From DATBDN01 sp963715995 (GTDB lineage Bacteria > Actinomycetota > Thermoleophilia > Solirubrobacterales > Thermoleophilaceae), in the NCBI GenBank assembly GCA_963715995.1, contig OY970283.1, forward strand, positions 2,418,001-2,482,000: a stretch of DNA of 64,000 nucleotides, read 5' to 3'. The notes beneath the pieces are model-generated. The model searched no databases, was not told the origin of the DNA, and saw nothing but the letters and a program-made list of their open reading frames with translations. Of the stretch, positions 16,801-24,718 are shown one piece after another (position 1 is the stretch's first letter; the number at the start of each line of letters is the position of its first letter). The position numbers and the translations under genes were made by a program.

Positions 16801-17156
16801 CACTCCACGATCGGCCGCACCTCGATCGCGCCGCCCAGCCGCGCCGCCGGGATCCGGGCCGCGAGCTCGATCGCCGCGTCCAGGTCGTCGGCCTCGTAGA
16901 CCAGCCAGCCGCCGACCGCCTCCTTGATCTCGACGAACGGGCCGTCTGTGGTCAGCGTCTTGCCGTCCTCGACGCGCACGGTCGTGGCCGTGTCGGGGTC
17001 GCCGAGCTGCATGCCGGGCGTGACGCCGGGCGTCTGGTTCAGCGCCTGGTAATCGGCGAACACGCGCTGCTGCTCCTCTTCGGACAGAGTGGCCCAGGCC
17101 TCGGGGTCGCGCGGCGTCGGCGTGTCGCCCTGCTGGATCAAGAGCATGTACTTCAT
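16797..17156 (-). CDS. YCII/DGPF-family protein, partner of the ECF42 sigma factor
   Basis: 119 residues beginning MKYMLLIQQGD, with the DGPFVEIKEAVGGWLVYEAD stretch (about residues 70-89) that gives the DGPF family its name. The fold is a dimeric ferredoxin-like barrel related to YciI. An AAGGAGG ribosome site lies 6 bases upstream. The stop overlaps the sigma-factor start, so the two are co-translated. Genes of this type are typically ECF42 regulon members; their biochemical role is not established. Confidence 0.92.
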   Translation of the reverse strand: MKYMLLIQQGDTPTPRDPEAWATLSEEEQQRVFADYQALNQTPGVTPGMQLGDPDTATTVRVEDGKTLTTDGPFVEIKEAVGGWLVYEADDLDAAIELAARIPAARLGGAIEVRPIVEW

Positions 17157-17258
17157 CGCTGCCTCCTTGTAGGGAATGGTCGCCCATGAGACGAACGGCA
17201 TGCACCGGAATCGACCACCGCTGGCGAATCTCACCTCATCCCGTACCGTCGGGACCAC

Positions 17259-17642
17259 ATGGCCGAGCGAACTCGCGTGCTCGTCTGCGACGACGTGGAC
17301 ATGCTCCGTGAGCTGATGCGCTATCAGCTCGAGGAGGACGACGACATCGTCGTCGTCGGCGAGGCCGCCAACGGAGTCGACAGCGTCCGCCTGGCGACTG
17401 AGCTCGAGCCAGACGTGGTGCTGCTCGACCTCGCGATGCCCGGCATCGACGGGCTCGAGGCCATCACGATGATCCAGGAGATACCGAAGCCGCCGATCGT
17501 CGTCGTCTACTCGGGCTTCGACGCTTCGACGATGCGCGACCGCGTGCTGCGGCTGGGCGCCGCCGCCTACGTGGAGAAGGGCGGCGACCTGAACGCCGTG
17601 AAGGACACGGTCCGCGAAGTCATGCGGCGTCCGGCGCCGTAG
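17259..17642 (+). CDS. Single-domain response regulator receiver
   Basis: 127 residues and only a CheY-like receiver. The acidic pair is in LVCDDVDM, the phospho-acceptor Asp is near residue 57 in VVLLDLAMPGIDG, and a Ser (VVYSGF) precedes the Lys in AYVEKGGDLN. There is no output domain, so it must act by protein contact or as a phospho-shuttle. It converges on the histidine kinase at 17620-18690 with a 23-base tail-to-tail overlap, which suggests they function together. The sequence resembles the receiver of the frameshifted RR-SnoaL protein at 20769-21543. Confidence 0.9.
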   Translation: MAERTRVLVCDDVDMLRELMRYQLEEDDDIVVVGEAANGVDSVRLATELEPDVVLLDLAMPGIDGLEAITMIQEIPKPPIVVVYSGFDASTMRDRVLRLGAAAYVEKGGDLNAVKDTVREVMRRPAP

Positions 17643-18690
17643 CGCCGCGCGCGATCGTGAACATGAACTGGCTGCCGCCTCCCGGCGCCTGCTCGACCCA
17701 GATGCGACCGCCGTGGACGCTGACGATGCGCTGGCACAGCGCCAGCCCCACACCCGTGCCGGGGTAGCGATCGCTGCCGTGCAGGCGCGTGAACATGCCG
17801 AAGATCCGCTCGGCCTGCTGGGGCTCGATGCCTATCCCGTTGTCGCGCACGCTGATGCGCCAGCCGCCCGGGACCTCCGCCGCCCAGATGCGCACCCGCG
17901 GCGGCCCCTCGTCCACGAACTTGATCGCATTGGCGATGAGGTTCTGAAACAGCTGGCGCAGCGACGCCGGGTTTCCCATCACCTCTGGCAGCGGGTCCAC
18001 GTCGAGCTCGGCACCCGCATCGTCGATCGCCCGCTGGAGCGCGCCGATGGCGTCACCGGAGATCTCGTCAAGGCTGACCTGCTCGAACGGCTGGTCGGAG
18101 CGTCCCGCGCGCGCGTACGCGAGCAGGTCCGCGATCATCTCGTCCATCCGCGCAACGCCGCCGGTGATCGCCTCGACGAAGCGGCTGCCGTCGGGCCCGA
18201 GCTGGTCCCCGTAGCGGCGCGCGAGCAGCTCCGCGAAACCGGAGACCACTCGCAGCGGCTCACGCAGATCGTGTGAGGCGACGGTCGCGAACTGCTGGAG
18301 CTCGCTGTTCGAGCGCTCGAGCCGCTCGGACGTCTCGGCCAGCTCTTCGTTCGCGCGCTCGAGCTGGGCCGCCCGCTCGGCGAGCGCGGGCGCGGCCAAC
18401 TCGTTGTCGCGCTCGATCTGGCGGCGGTGCTCCTCACTCGCATCCGCCACGCGGGCCAGGTACAGCAGGAACACGACCCCCAGCAGCGCGAACGCCACCA
18501 CCAGCAGGCCGGTCCCGACCGCGAGGCTGAAGAGCCCGGCCTTCTGACCGAGCACGCGCAGCACGCCGAGCAGGACCGGCGCTGCGATCACGAGCGGCAG
18601 CAGGCGGCGAATCGGCGCGCCGCCGACCCGCGCTGGGTCGGATTCCCTGACTCGTGGATGCGGCCCGCTCACCGCGGCGGATGCTCCCAC
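17620..18690 (-). CDS. Membrane sensor histidine kinase
   Basis: 356 residues. Two hydrophobic helices near residues 30-80 are followed by a coiled coil (about 85-130) with repeated Leu/Glu, and by a HisKA domain with the phosphorylatable His near 140 in VASHDLREPLR. The HATPase domain has the N box QNLIANAIKF, G1 box VRDNGIGI and G2 box PGTGVGLALC. No dedicated extracytoplasmic sensor domain is visible, so the signal may be sensed in the membrane or by partner proteins. The arrangement resembles phytochrome- or CheY-type kinases that use single-domain receivers. The GTG start at 18690 lies beside an inverted repeat in the divergent promoter. Confidence 0.92.
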   Translation of the reverse strand: MGASAAVSGPHPRVRESDPARVGGAPIRRLLPLVIAAPVLLGVLRVLGQKAGLFSLAVGTGLLVVAFALLGVVFLLYLARVADASEEHRRQIERDNELAAPALAERAAQLERANEELAETSERLERSNSELQQFATVASHDLREPLRVVSGFAELLARRYGDQLGPDGSRFVEAITGGVARMDEMIADLLAYARAGRSDQPFEQVSLDEISGDAIGALQRAIDDAGAELDVDPLPEVMGNPASLRQLFQNLIANAIKFVDEGPPRVRIWAAEVPGGWRISVRDNGIGIEPQQAERIFGMFTRLHGSDRYPGTGVGLALCQRIVSVHGGRIWVEQAPGGGSQFMFTIARGATAPDAA

Positions 18691-18714
18691 GTACGGGACT
18701 CGGAATCCCCGTAC
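18691..18714. promoter_or_regulatory. Inverted repeat in divergent promoter
   Basis: GTACGGG (18691-18697) and CCCGTAC (18708-18714) are perfect 7-base arms separated by 10 bases. They lie directly beside the histidine-kinase start and 64 bases before the SpoIIE-type phosphatase start. This position suits an operator shared by the divergent pair. The binding protein is unknown. Confidence 0.4.
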
Positions 18715-18777
18715 AGTCCGGCGGCGACGCGCGATGAGTCCTCAGCAAGCCGAAACGGGGCAGCCACCCTGCGCCTG

Positions 18778-20772
18778 ATGCTCATAGAGGACGACCGCGA
18801 CTACGCCTGGCTCGTCAAGGAGATGCTGGTCGAGGCCTTTCCGGGCGAGCAGGTCGAGGTGACCTCGCTTGGGTCGCTCAGCGAGCTTGACGGCGCACCG
18901 CCCGCCGTGGAGTGTGCGCTCGTCGACATGTCGCTGCCGGACGCCAGCGGCGTCGAGATCATCGACACGGTTCTGGCCGCGATGCCGGACGTGCCGCTCG
19001 TAGTCCTGACCGGCGCCGAGGACGAGGCGCTTGCGCTCCAGGCTGTCGAGCGCGGCGCGCAGGACTACCTCGTCAAGCGCCGCGTCGACCCCGAGGTGCT
19101 CGGGCGCTCGGTTCGCTACGCGATCGAGCGCAAGCGGTCAGAGACTCAGCGCGCGGAGCTGCTGCGCGCGCGCGCCGCGCGGGCAGAAGCGGAGGCGATC
19201 TCGGGCGTGCTCACGCGGCTCCAGGACGTGGCCGACGCGGCGATAGCCGTCGAGGGGCACCTGGATCGCCAGCTGCTGCTCGAGCGCAGCCTCGCGGTGA
19301 TCACGGCCGAGGCCGGCGTGCTCGTGACGAGCCTGTCGTCGGCCGCGCCGCCGGTGATCGCGGCGGTGCGCGGACTCGAGACGCTGCTGCGTGGCAGCCG
19401 CTTTCCCACCGCTGGGATCGGAGAGCAGATCCTGGCGAGCGAAGTGCCGCTGGTGATCGCCGAGCTCCCGGCAACTGACCCGAGCCCGCTGGCGACCGGC
19501 CGCGACATCAGCTCACTCGTGGCCGTGCCGCTGAGCGAGGATGGCCGTCGCCTGGGCGTGATGATCGCCACCTCGCCACTGCCGGGGCGCTTCTCGGAGG
19601 AACAGGCGCGCCTGTTCGCGCTTGCGGCCGACCGGTGCGCCCGCGCGCTCGCGAACGCGGCCGCCTACGAGCGCGAGCGCCGGACGGCCGCGGCGCTACA
19701 GACCGGGCTGCTGCCGCAGGGCGTGCCCGCGCTCCGTCACGGCGAGCTGGCGGTGCGCTACCTGCCGGCGCTCGGCGGGCCGGCCGTAGGCGGCGACTGG
19801 TACGACGCGATCGTGCTGCCCGACGGCCGCATCGGCCTCGCGATCGGCGACGTGACCGGGCACGGCGCCGAAGCCGCCGTGCTGATGGGGCAGATGCGTA
19901 CCGCGCTGCGCGCCTATGCGCTCGAGGGCAGCTCGCCGGCTGTCGTCGTCTCGCGCCTGAACCAGCTCGCCCTGTCGCTGGCCGAGGACGCCATGGCGAC
20001 GCTCGTCTACACGATCATCGAGGCCGACCTGACGAAGGGCACGTTCGTGAACGCCGGCCACCCGCCGCCCATCCGCGTGACCGCGGACGGCGCCGAGCAC
20101 GTGCAGGGTGTGTCCTCCCCGCCGGCCTGCGCATCCAGCACGAGCACCTTCGAGGAGCACGAGTTCGTGCTCGCCGCGGGCGACGCGTTCTGCCTCTATT
20201 CCGATGGCCTGATCGAGGAGCGCGGCGTCACGATGCCGGAGCGCGAGGCGGCGCTCCTTGCCGCGCTCGGCACGACCGCCGCCGCCGAGCTGCTCTGCGA
20301 GCGCGCGCTCGCGGCGCTGCGGCCACACGGCGCGGTGGACGACGACGTCGCGCTGCTCGTACTCCAGACCGCCGAGACCGGGCTCGGCCTGAAGGTCTCG
20401 GACGTGGCCGCGCCCGAGAGTCTGGGCGGGGCACGCGCCGCCGTGCGCGAGTGGCTGGCCGGGGTCGGCGCGAGCGCCGCCGAGATCGGCGAGATCCAGC
20501 TCGCCGCGAACGAGGCATGCATGAACGTGATCGAGCACGCCTACGAGCCGGCAGGCAGTGGCAGGTTCACGATCGAGGGGCACCTGGACGGGGCGACCGT
20601 CGTCCTGATCGTGCGCGACAACGGGCGCTGGAGCGAGGTGCGAGCCCGCGGACGCGGACGCGGGCTGAAGCTGATGGAGGCCGTGATGGACTCGGTCCAG
20701 CTGTCGTTCTCCTCGCAGGGAACCGTCGTCGTGCTCAGGCGCGACCTCCAGCAGGCCGCTGCCGCCGCCTAG
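18778..20772 (+). CDS. Receiver-GAF-PP2C (SpoIIE)-HATPase stress-signalling protein
   Basis: About 664 residues. The domain order is: receiver (1-125; acceptor Asp in CALVDMSLPDASG, Lys in DYLVKRRVD), a short coiled coil, GAF (about 150-300), SpoIIE/RsbU-like PP2C phosphatase (about 310-535; GDWYD, GDVTGHGAE, NAGHPPPI and DDDVALLVLQ supply the metal ligands), and an RsbW-like serine-kinase-type HATPase (about 545-660; ANEACMNVIEHAY, VRDNGRW, RGRGLKLM). It should control a partner-switching cascade by dephosphorylating STAS anti-anti-sigma factors and rephosphorylating them or binding sigma. The STAS protein at 27219-27587 is a candidate partner. The ATG at 18778 begins the receiver directly; a longer in-frame form is possible. 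Confidence 0.9.
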   Translation: MLIEDDRDYAWLVKEMLVEAFPGEQVEVTSLGSLSELDGAPPAVECALVDMSLPDASGVEIIDTVLAAMPDVPLVVLTGAEDEALALQAVERGAQDYLVKRRVDPEVLGRSVRYAIERKRSETQRAELLRARAARAEAEAISGVLTRLQDVADAAIAVEGHLDRQLLLERSLAVITAEAGVLVTSLSSAAPPVIAAVRGLETLLRGSRFPTAGIGEQILASEVPLVIAELPATDPSPLATGRDISSLVAVPLSEDGRRLGVMIATSPLPGRFSEEQARLFALAADRCARALANAAAYERERRTAAALQTGLLPQGVPALRHGELAVRYLPALGGPAVGGDWYDAIVLPDGRIGLAIGDVTGHGAEAAVLMGQMRTALRAYALEGSSPAVVVSRLNQLALSLAEDAMATLVYTIIEADLTKGTFVNAGHPPPIRVTADGAEHVQGVSSPPACASSTSTFEEHEFVLAAGDAFCLYSDGLIEERGVTMPEREAALLAALGTTAAAELLCERALAALRPHGAVDDDVALLVLQTAETGLGLKVSDVAAPESLGGARAAVREWLAGVGASAAEIGEIQLAANEACMNVIEHAYEPAGSGRFTIEGHLDGATVVLIVRDNGRWSEVRARGRGRGLKLMEAVMDSVQLSFSSQGTVVVLRRDLQQAAAAA

Positions 20773-21543
20773 CCGCAGTGATCGCCGATGCGGGCGACGG
20801 CGTCCTCGTGCCGGTCGAACCCGGCGGCCATCGAGACCAGGTCCCCGCTGAAGCAGAACGCCCAGAAGACTTCGGTCTCGTCCAGCCCATCGGGACCGCG
20901 GACCTCGAGGGTGCCGATCACCACGAGACCCGACCCGCGCGGCTCGACGCCGTAGGCGCGCGGGTCGACGATCTGACCGCGCACGATCAGCTCGCGGATG
21001 AAGGCGCGGGTCTCCTCGCGCGACTTGAACTCACGCCCGCGCGCGACATAGGGCCGCCAGGTCGCGTCGGCCTCGGCACGCTCGAGCATGCCGTCGATCT
21101 GGCCGGCCAGGAACGACTCCCACATCGAGCGCACGACGCCGAAGCCGGCGTGGCTGAACGGGGGTTCGAGCTTCGCGACCTCGTGCACCACGTTCACGAG
21201 GTGCCCGAGGCCCGAGGCCTTGTTTATGTAGCGCGACGCCCCCTGGTCGAGCGCCTCGAGCGACAGCGCCGGCCTCGTGGCCGGAGAGCACGACCACGCG
21301 TGTGCCCTCCGCGACGGCGCGGATCAGCGGGATCGCCTCGAGCCCGTCCATGTCGGGCATCGAGAGATCGAGCAGCACCATGTCGGGCTGCGTGGCCGCG
21401 ACCACGTCGACGCCATCGCGACCGTTCGCGGCCTCGCCGACGACCTCGATCAGCGGGTCCTCCTCGAGCGTCAGCCGCACGAGCATGCGCAGCTCCGGCA
21501 CGTCGTCGACCAGCACGACCCGGATGTTCTGACCGTCGCTCAC
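20769..21543 (-). pseudogene. Receiver domain fused to a SnoaL/NTF2-like domain, single frameshift
   Basis: The first frame (21543 down) encodes a NarL-like receiver: LVDDVPELR, acceptor Asp in MVLLDLSMPDMDG, and switch Ser in RVVVLSGHEAG. Near 21266-21274 the frame shifts by one base. The other frame then continues the receiver (ALSLEALDQGASRYINKAS) and runs into an NTF2/SnoaL-like domain (FGVVRSMWESFLAGQIDGML to the stop at 20769). Rejoined, it would be about 257 residues. A receiver joined to a SnoaL-like pocket instead of a DNA-binding domain is unusual. The start overlaps the upstream sensor stop (ATGA). Conservation on both sides favours a recent or artefactual indel. Confidence 0.8.
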
Positions 21544-22703
21544 TCGCGTCCCTCCAGCACGCGGTCGCCCGGCTCGGGGCGACCCTCGGTCTCGGCGGGG
21601 GCTTCGCGACGGAGGGAGCCCGGGCCGATCTCGCGCTCCTCGAGCATGCTCGTCACGAGCTGCTGGGTCTCACGCAACGTCTCGGCGAGCTTCTGCTGAC
21701 TCGTCTCGGTCGCGCCGCGGTCGAGCGCGTACTTCGCCAGGACCAGCCGCTGCACGACGTTGTCGTTGATCTCGAGGGCGTGCTGGCGACTGAGGTCCGC
21801 GCGCTCGAGCTCGGCGTTCGAGATCAGCACCCGCCAGAGCAGGAACATGCCGACCCCCGACACCAGGACGAAGGCGGCGAAGATGAGCCACGAGACCGTC
21901 GTCTTGACGGACTTGTAGAGGCTGCCCTTGTCCGCGCTCAGAAGGATTCGCCACGGCGTGCCGGCGATCGGCGCCGAGGCGAAGTAGCGGTTGTTGCCAT
22001 AGGAGCCGCTCGCGTGCGCCTGGGCGGCTGCGGCGAGTGCCGAGTCGTCGAGCACGGTTCCCGGACGGGTCTTCGCCCCCGGGGTGGCGATGACCTTGTT
22101 CGCGCGGTCGACCACGTACGAGCGCGCCCTTGTCACGGCCGGCAGCCGCGACAGAAAGCTGTTGAGGAACTGCGAGAGCGCGTCCGCCGGGCTCTGGCTG
22201 AAGTCGACACGCACCCCGTGCTGCGTTGGGAACGCAAGCGCCGACTCGATGGTGGTCTTGCCGCCGGCTGCCGCGATCAGGCTCGAATAGACGACGCGCG
22301 GCGACCGCATGGCTTCCGTGACGAGCGGCGGCGGTGAGGCACCGCGCGGTGCCGACCCGCTGCTGGCGAGGACGCTGCCGTCGCGGGCATAGATCGCAGC
22401 GAACAACTGCTGCTGGAGCGTCCTTCGCTGCTCGAAGAGCGCCATGTCAATGGTCTTACCACCGAAGCTCTGCCTATCGCCTTCCTTCGCACTCGAGGTC
22501 GCTAGCGCGAAGAGCGACTCGTTGACAGACGCCGCCACCCGCGCGCGATCGTTGAAGCGCCGCTCGACGTCGCTGCGCTGCTGGCTCTGCGAATGCTGAA
22601 GCGCGTAGGCGAACACGGCGAGCAGTGCCAGCAGCAGCATCGCCGCGGCGACGAAGATCGGGCGCAACCGCCGGGCTGCGGCGTCAGCTGCTCGGCTACG
22701 CAT
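21540..22703 (-). CDS. Cache-type membrane sensor with a degenerate histidine-kinase dimerization helix and no ATPase domain
   Basis: 387 residues. One N-terminal helix (about 14-34), a periplasmic region of about 230 residues with a dCACHE-like pattern (SYVVDRANKVIATPG, PIAGTPWRILLSADKGSL), and a second helix (about 272-295) are followed by a short cytoplasmic helix, RQHALEINDNVVQRLVLAKYAL. That helix looks like the HisKA_3 dimerization motif (ELHDGVVQ in active kinases), but the phosphorylatable His is Asn. The protein ends about 60 residues later without any HATPase domain. It overlaps the receiver-SnoaL gene by 4 bases. It may sense a ligand and hand the signal to a kinase in trans, or act as a phosphatase or scaffold. 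Confidence 0.8.
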   Translation of the reverse strand: MRSRAADAAARRLRPIFVAAAMLLLALLAVFAYALQHSQSQQRSDVERRFNDRARVAASVNESLFALATSSAKEGDRQSFGGKTIDMALFEQRRTLQQQLFAAIYARDGSVLASSGSAPRGASPPPLVTEAMRSPRVVYSSLIAAAGGKTTIESALAFPTQHGVRVDFSQSPADALSQFLNSFLSRLPAVTRARSYVVDRANKVIATPGAKTRPGTVLDDSALAAAAQAHASGSYGNNRYFASAPIAGTPWRILLSADKGSLYKSVKTTVSWLIFAAFVLVSGVGMFLLWRVLISNAELERADLSRQHALEINDNVVQRLVLAKYALDRGATETSQQKLAETLRETQQLVTSMLEEREIGPGSLRREAPAETEGRPEPGDRVLEGRE

Positions 22704-22861
22704 CGTGCGTGATCAAGGGTTTCGCATCCACGTCAGAGGTGCCATCCCGGCACCGGTCGCCCGCGAGGGTACTCCGGCGCACGGCGCATATCCACGCGCA
22801 GCAGTGTTGCCGCCCGCCCGGGCCGTAACCTTCGAGCTGCCGCGATGAGAGGAGCCCGTCC

Positions 22862-23026
22862 ATGAGCACCCAGTGGGAGCGCCAGCAGAAGGCCCGCGAG
22901 GAGAAGCTGAAGAACATCAAGGACCAGGTCGAGGAGGGATCCCTGGTCATCCGCAAGATGACGGACGCCGAGCGCAAGGCAAACCCGCCGAAGCCCCCGC
23001 GCGAGAAGAAGCCCTACCGACGCTAG
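22862..23026 (+). CDS. Small charged protein, unknown function
   Basis: 54 residues, MSTQWERQQKAREEK at the start, then a Lys/Glu-rich helix and a Pro/Lys-rich tail ending KKPYRR. A GAGGAG ribosome site lies about 7 bases before the ATG. The composition (alternating charged residues, EEGSLVIRKMTDAER) looks like a real, compact helical protein and not a frame shadow. No motif is recognised. It stands alone between a divergent sensor gene and a convergent zinc-finger gene. Confidence 0.6.
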   Translation: MSTQWERQQKAREEKLKNIKDQVEEGSLVIRKMTDAERKANPPKPPREKKPYRR

Positions 23027-23041
23027 GGCGTCCCCCCGCCG

Positions 23042-23863
23042 CTAAGCCACTCGCCGTATATCCGGCGTCTCGCGGCGGTCGCCCTCGGTGCGGTCGCGCT
23101 CGACTGCGGCGAGCGTCCGGAAGTCGGCGGGCAGCGGCGTGTGGCCGAAGCCATCGAGCAGATCCAGGTCGACGATGCAGACCTCGTTCGAGCGCAGCTC
23201 GCTGAAGCCGGTGATGTTCGTGGTCTCGATGCGGGCGTCGCCGGCCAGGCTCAGCACGCACGCGAACGGCGGGTAGGCCAGCTCCACGAGCTGGACGGTC
23301 TGCCCGGACTCGGGGTCGAGCTGCGCGCTGTGGCCCACAAAGCGGGCGTACGGGCCGCGAAAGAGCGTGAGGTAGAACTGGTAGCGCGGCGGCAGGCTCG
23401 TGCGCTGCGGGTCGCGCGCGTACTCGCCAAGGTCGAGGTGCCCGCTCGTGAGGAAGCCGGGCGGCGCGATCGCAAGCAGCATGTTCACGACGTGCTTGAG
23501 GAAGCGGGCCGGCTTGACGTCGGCGAACTCGGCGGCGGTCCAGCTCGGGCGTGGGTCGCGCTCGAGCTCGTCAGCTGCCGGACCACGCGCGATCAGGTCG
23601 CTCGCGATGCGCGTCCAGCGCCGGTACTCGGGCAGGTATAGCTCGGCGGCGTTGGCCGCGCAGTCGTCGCAAAGCGTGTACGGGCCCGGCGCGTCGCGCC
23701 CGTGGAGCAGCCACGCGTCGAACCCGAAAACGCGGGCTGGGTTGTCCTTGTAGGCCGACGTCGGGGTGATCTCGCCCAGCCCGAGGCCGGCGTCGATCCC
23801 ACAGACGCGGCAATGGCTGGCTAGCGGGTCCCCGGAGGACACGCCGGAGAGTTCGACGTGCAC
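23042..23863 (-). CDS. Uncharacterised protein with N-terminal zinc-finger-like Cys pairs
   Basis: 273 residues, soluble. Two CxxC pairs at the N-terminus, CRVCG near residue 18 and CDDC near 64, look like a treble-clef or HNH-like zinc site. The rest has an alternating strand and helix pattern with aromatic segments such as YQFYLTLFRGPYARFVGH and LELAYPPFACVLSLAG-like hydrophobic cores. No HNH catalytic His pair is convincing, so a nuclease is not claimed. Neighbours do not suggest a pathway. A hairpin terminator lies just upstream (23887-23914), so it has its own promoter. Confidence 0.65.
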   Translation of the reverse strand: MHVELSGVSSGDPLASHCRVCGIDAGLGLGEITPTSAYKDNPARVFGFDAWLLHGRDAPGPYTLCDDCAANAAELYLPEYRRWTRIASDLIARGPAADELERDPRPSWTAAEFADVKPARFLKHVVNMLLAIAPPGFLTSGHLDLGEYARDPQRTSLPPRYQFYLTLFRGPYARFVGHSAQLDPESGQTVQLVELAYPPFACVLSLAGDARIETTNITGFSELRSNEVCIVDLDLLDGFGHTPLPADFRTLAAVERDRTEGDRRETPDIRRVA

Positions 23864-23886
23864 GCCCCGAATCCGCCCAGAAATGA

Positions 23887-23914
23887 GAAACGCCCCAGTT
23901 TCCCGGGGCGTTTC
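23887..23914. terminator. Hairpin terminator
   Basis: GAAACGCCCC and GGGGCGTTTC form a perfect 10-bp stem with an 8-base loop. On the minus strand it is followed by a T-rich stretch (TTTCTCATTTCT). It lies about 145 bases after the FKBP stop codon and just before the next minus-strand gene, so it probably ends FKBP transcription. Confidence 0.65.
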
Positions 23915-24057
23915 GTCGTGCCTGCCGCATCTTCCGAGTCGTGAGACTCTTCGCTGCGGCCTGCATTGATAAAGCTACGCCTGCCGGAGCCGAAGCGCAA
24001 GGGCCGCTCGGAATTGATCCCGCAATTTGCGTCAGTCGCGGCCCGCGGAGCGGTCTT

Positions 24058-24657
24058 CTAGGCCTTCTTGCGCAGGTCGATGACGAAGAGGAGTGTCTCG
24101 TTCGGCTTGATCTTCGCCCCCGAGCCGTTGGCTCCGTAGCCAAGGTCTGGCGGGATCACGAGCAGGCGGCGGCCGCCCTGCTTCATGCCGACGAGGCCTT
24201 GGTCCCAGCCCTGGATGACCTGCCCCTGGCCGAGCGTGACCGGGAACTGCTGGCCCGAGTTCCACGACGCGTCGAACTCCTTGCCGGTCGACCAGGACGT
24301 GCCCGCGTAGTCCACGGTCAGGCTGTCACCTGACTGCGCGGCCGCTCCGGTGCCCTTGACGATGTCGACGACGGTGAGCTTGGCCGGCGGCTTGCCCGAG
24401 GGCTTCGGGATCTTCGGCTTCTTCTTGGTGTTCGTGCCAACCGCATCGGCGATCTTCGTGATCGCGGCCGTCGGCTTCGCGAAGACCGGAGCCGGCGTCG
24501 GCGTCGGCGTCGTCGCGGTGTCCGTCGGCGTGCTCGACGCCGAGCTGTCGCCCGAGCCGCTCGGGATGTCAGCGGTCTTGGTGCTGCCGCAGGCGGCGAG
24601 CGCGATGCAGGCCGCCGCGAGTGCGGGCCACTTGGAGTGTTTGGTCAGCCGAATCAC
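24058..24657 (-). CDS. FKBP-type peptidyl-prolyl isomerase lipoprotein
   Basis: About 199 residues. A signal peptide with lipobox ALAACGS is followed by a Ser/Thr/Pro linker and a complete FKBP domain (about 95-199): LTVDYAGTSWSTGKEFDASW, the active-site VIQGWDQGLVGM, RRLLVIPPDLGYG and ETLLFVIDL. It should catalyse proline isomerisation of secreted proteins at the outer face of the membrane. The GTG start at 24657 has an AAGG-like ribosome site; another GTG nine bases upstream is possible. It is a monocistronic gene followed by a hairpin terminator. Confidence 0.92.
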   Translation of the reverse strand: MIRLTKHSKWPALAAACIALAACGSTKTADIPSGSGDSSASSTPTDTATTPTPTPAPVFAKPTAAITKIADAVGTNTKKKPKIPKPSGKPPAKLTVVDIVKGTGAAAQSGDSLTVDYAGTSWSTGKEFDASWNSGQQFPVTLGQGQVIQGWDQGLVGMKQGGRRLLVIPPDLGYGANGSGAKIKPNETLLFVIDLRKKA

Positions 24658-24718
24658 GGCGGGCACCTTACCCACCCCCCTCGCTTTCGGCCGAACCTCG
24701 CCATAACATCGGCTTGGC

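Noticed and set aside
19635..22337. A 900-codon frame on the plus strand across the phosphatase and the minus-strand receiver and sensor
   Set aside because: It lies in the wrong frame of a strongly conserved multidomain gene and continues antisense to two others; composition is Arg/Ala-rich throughout.
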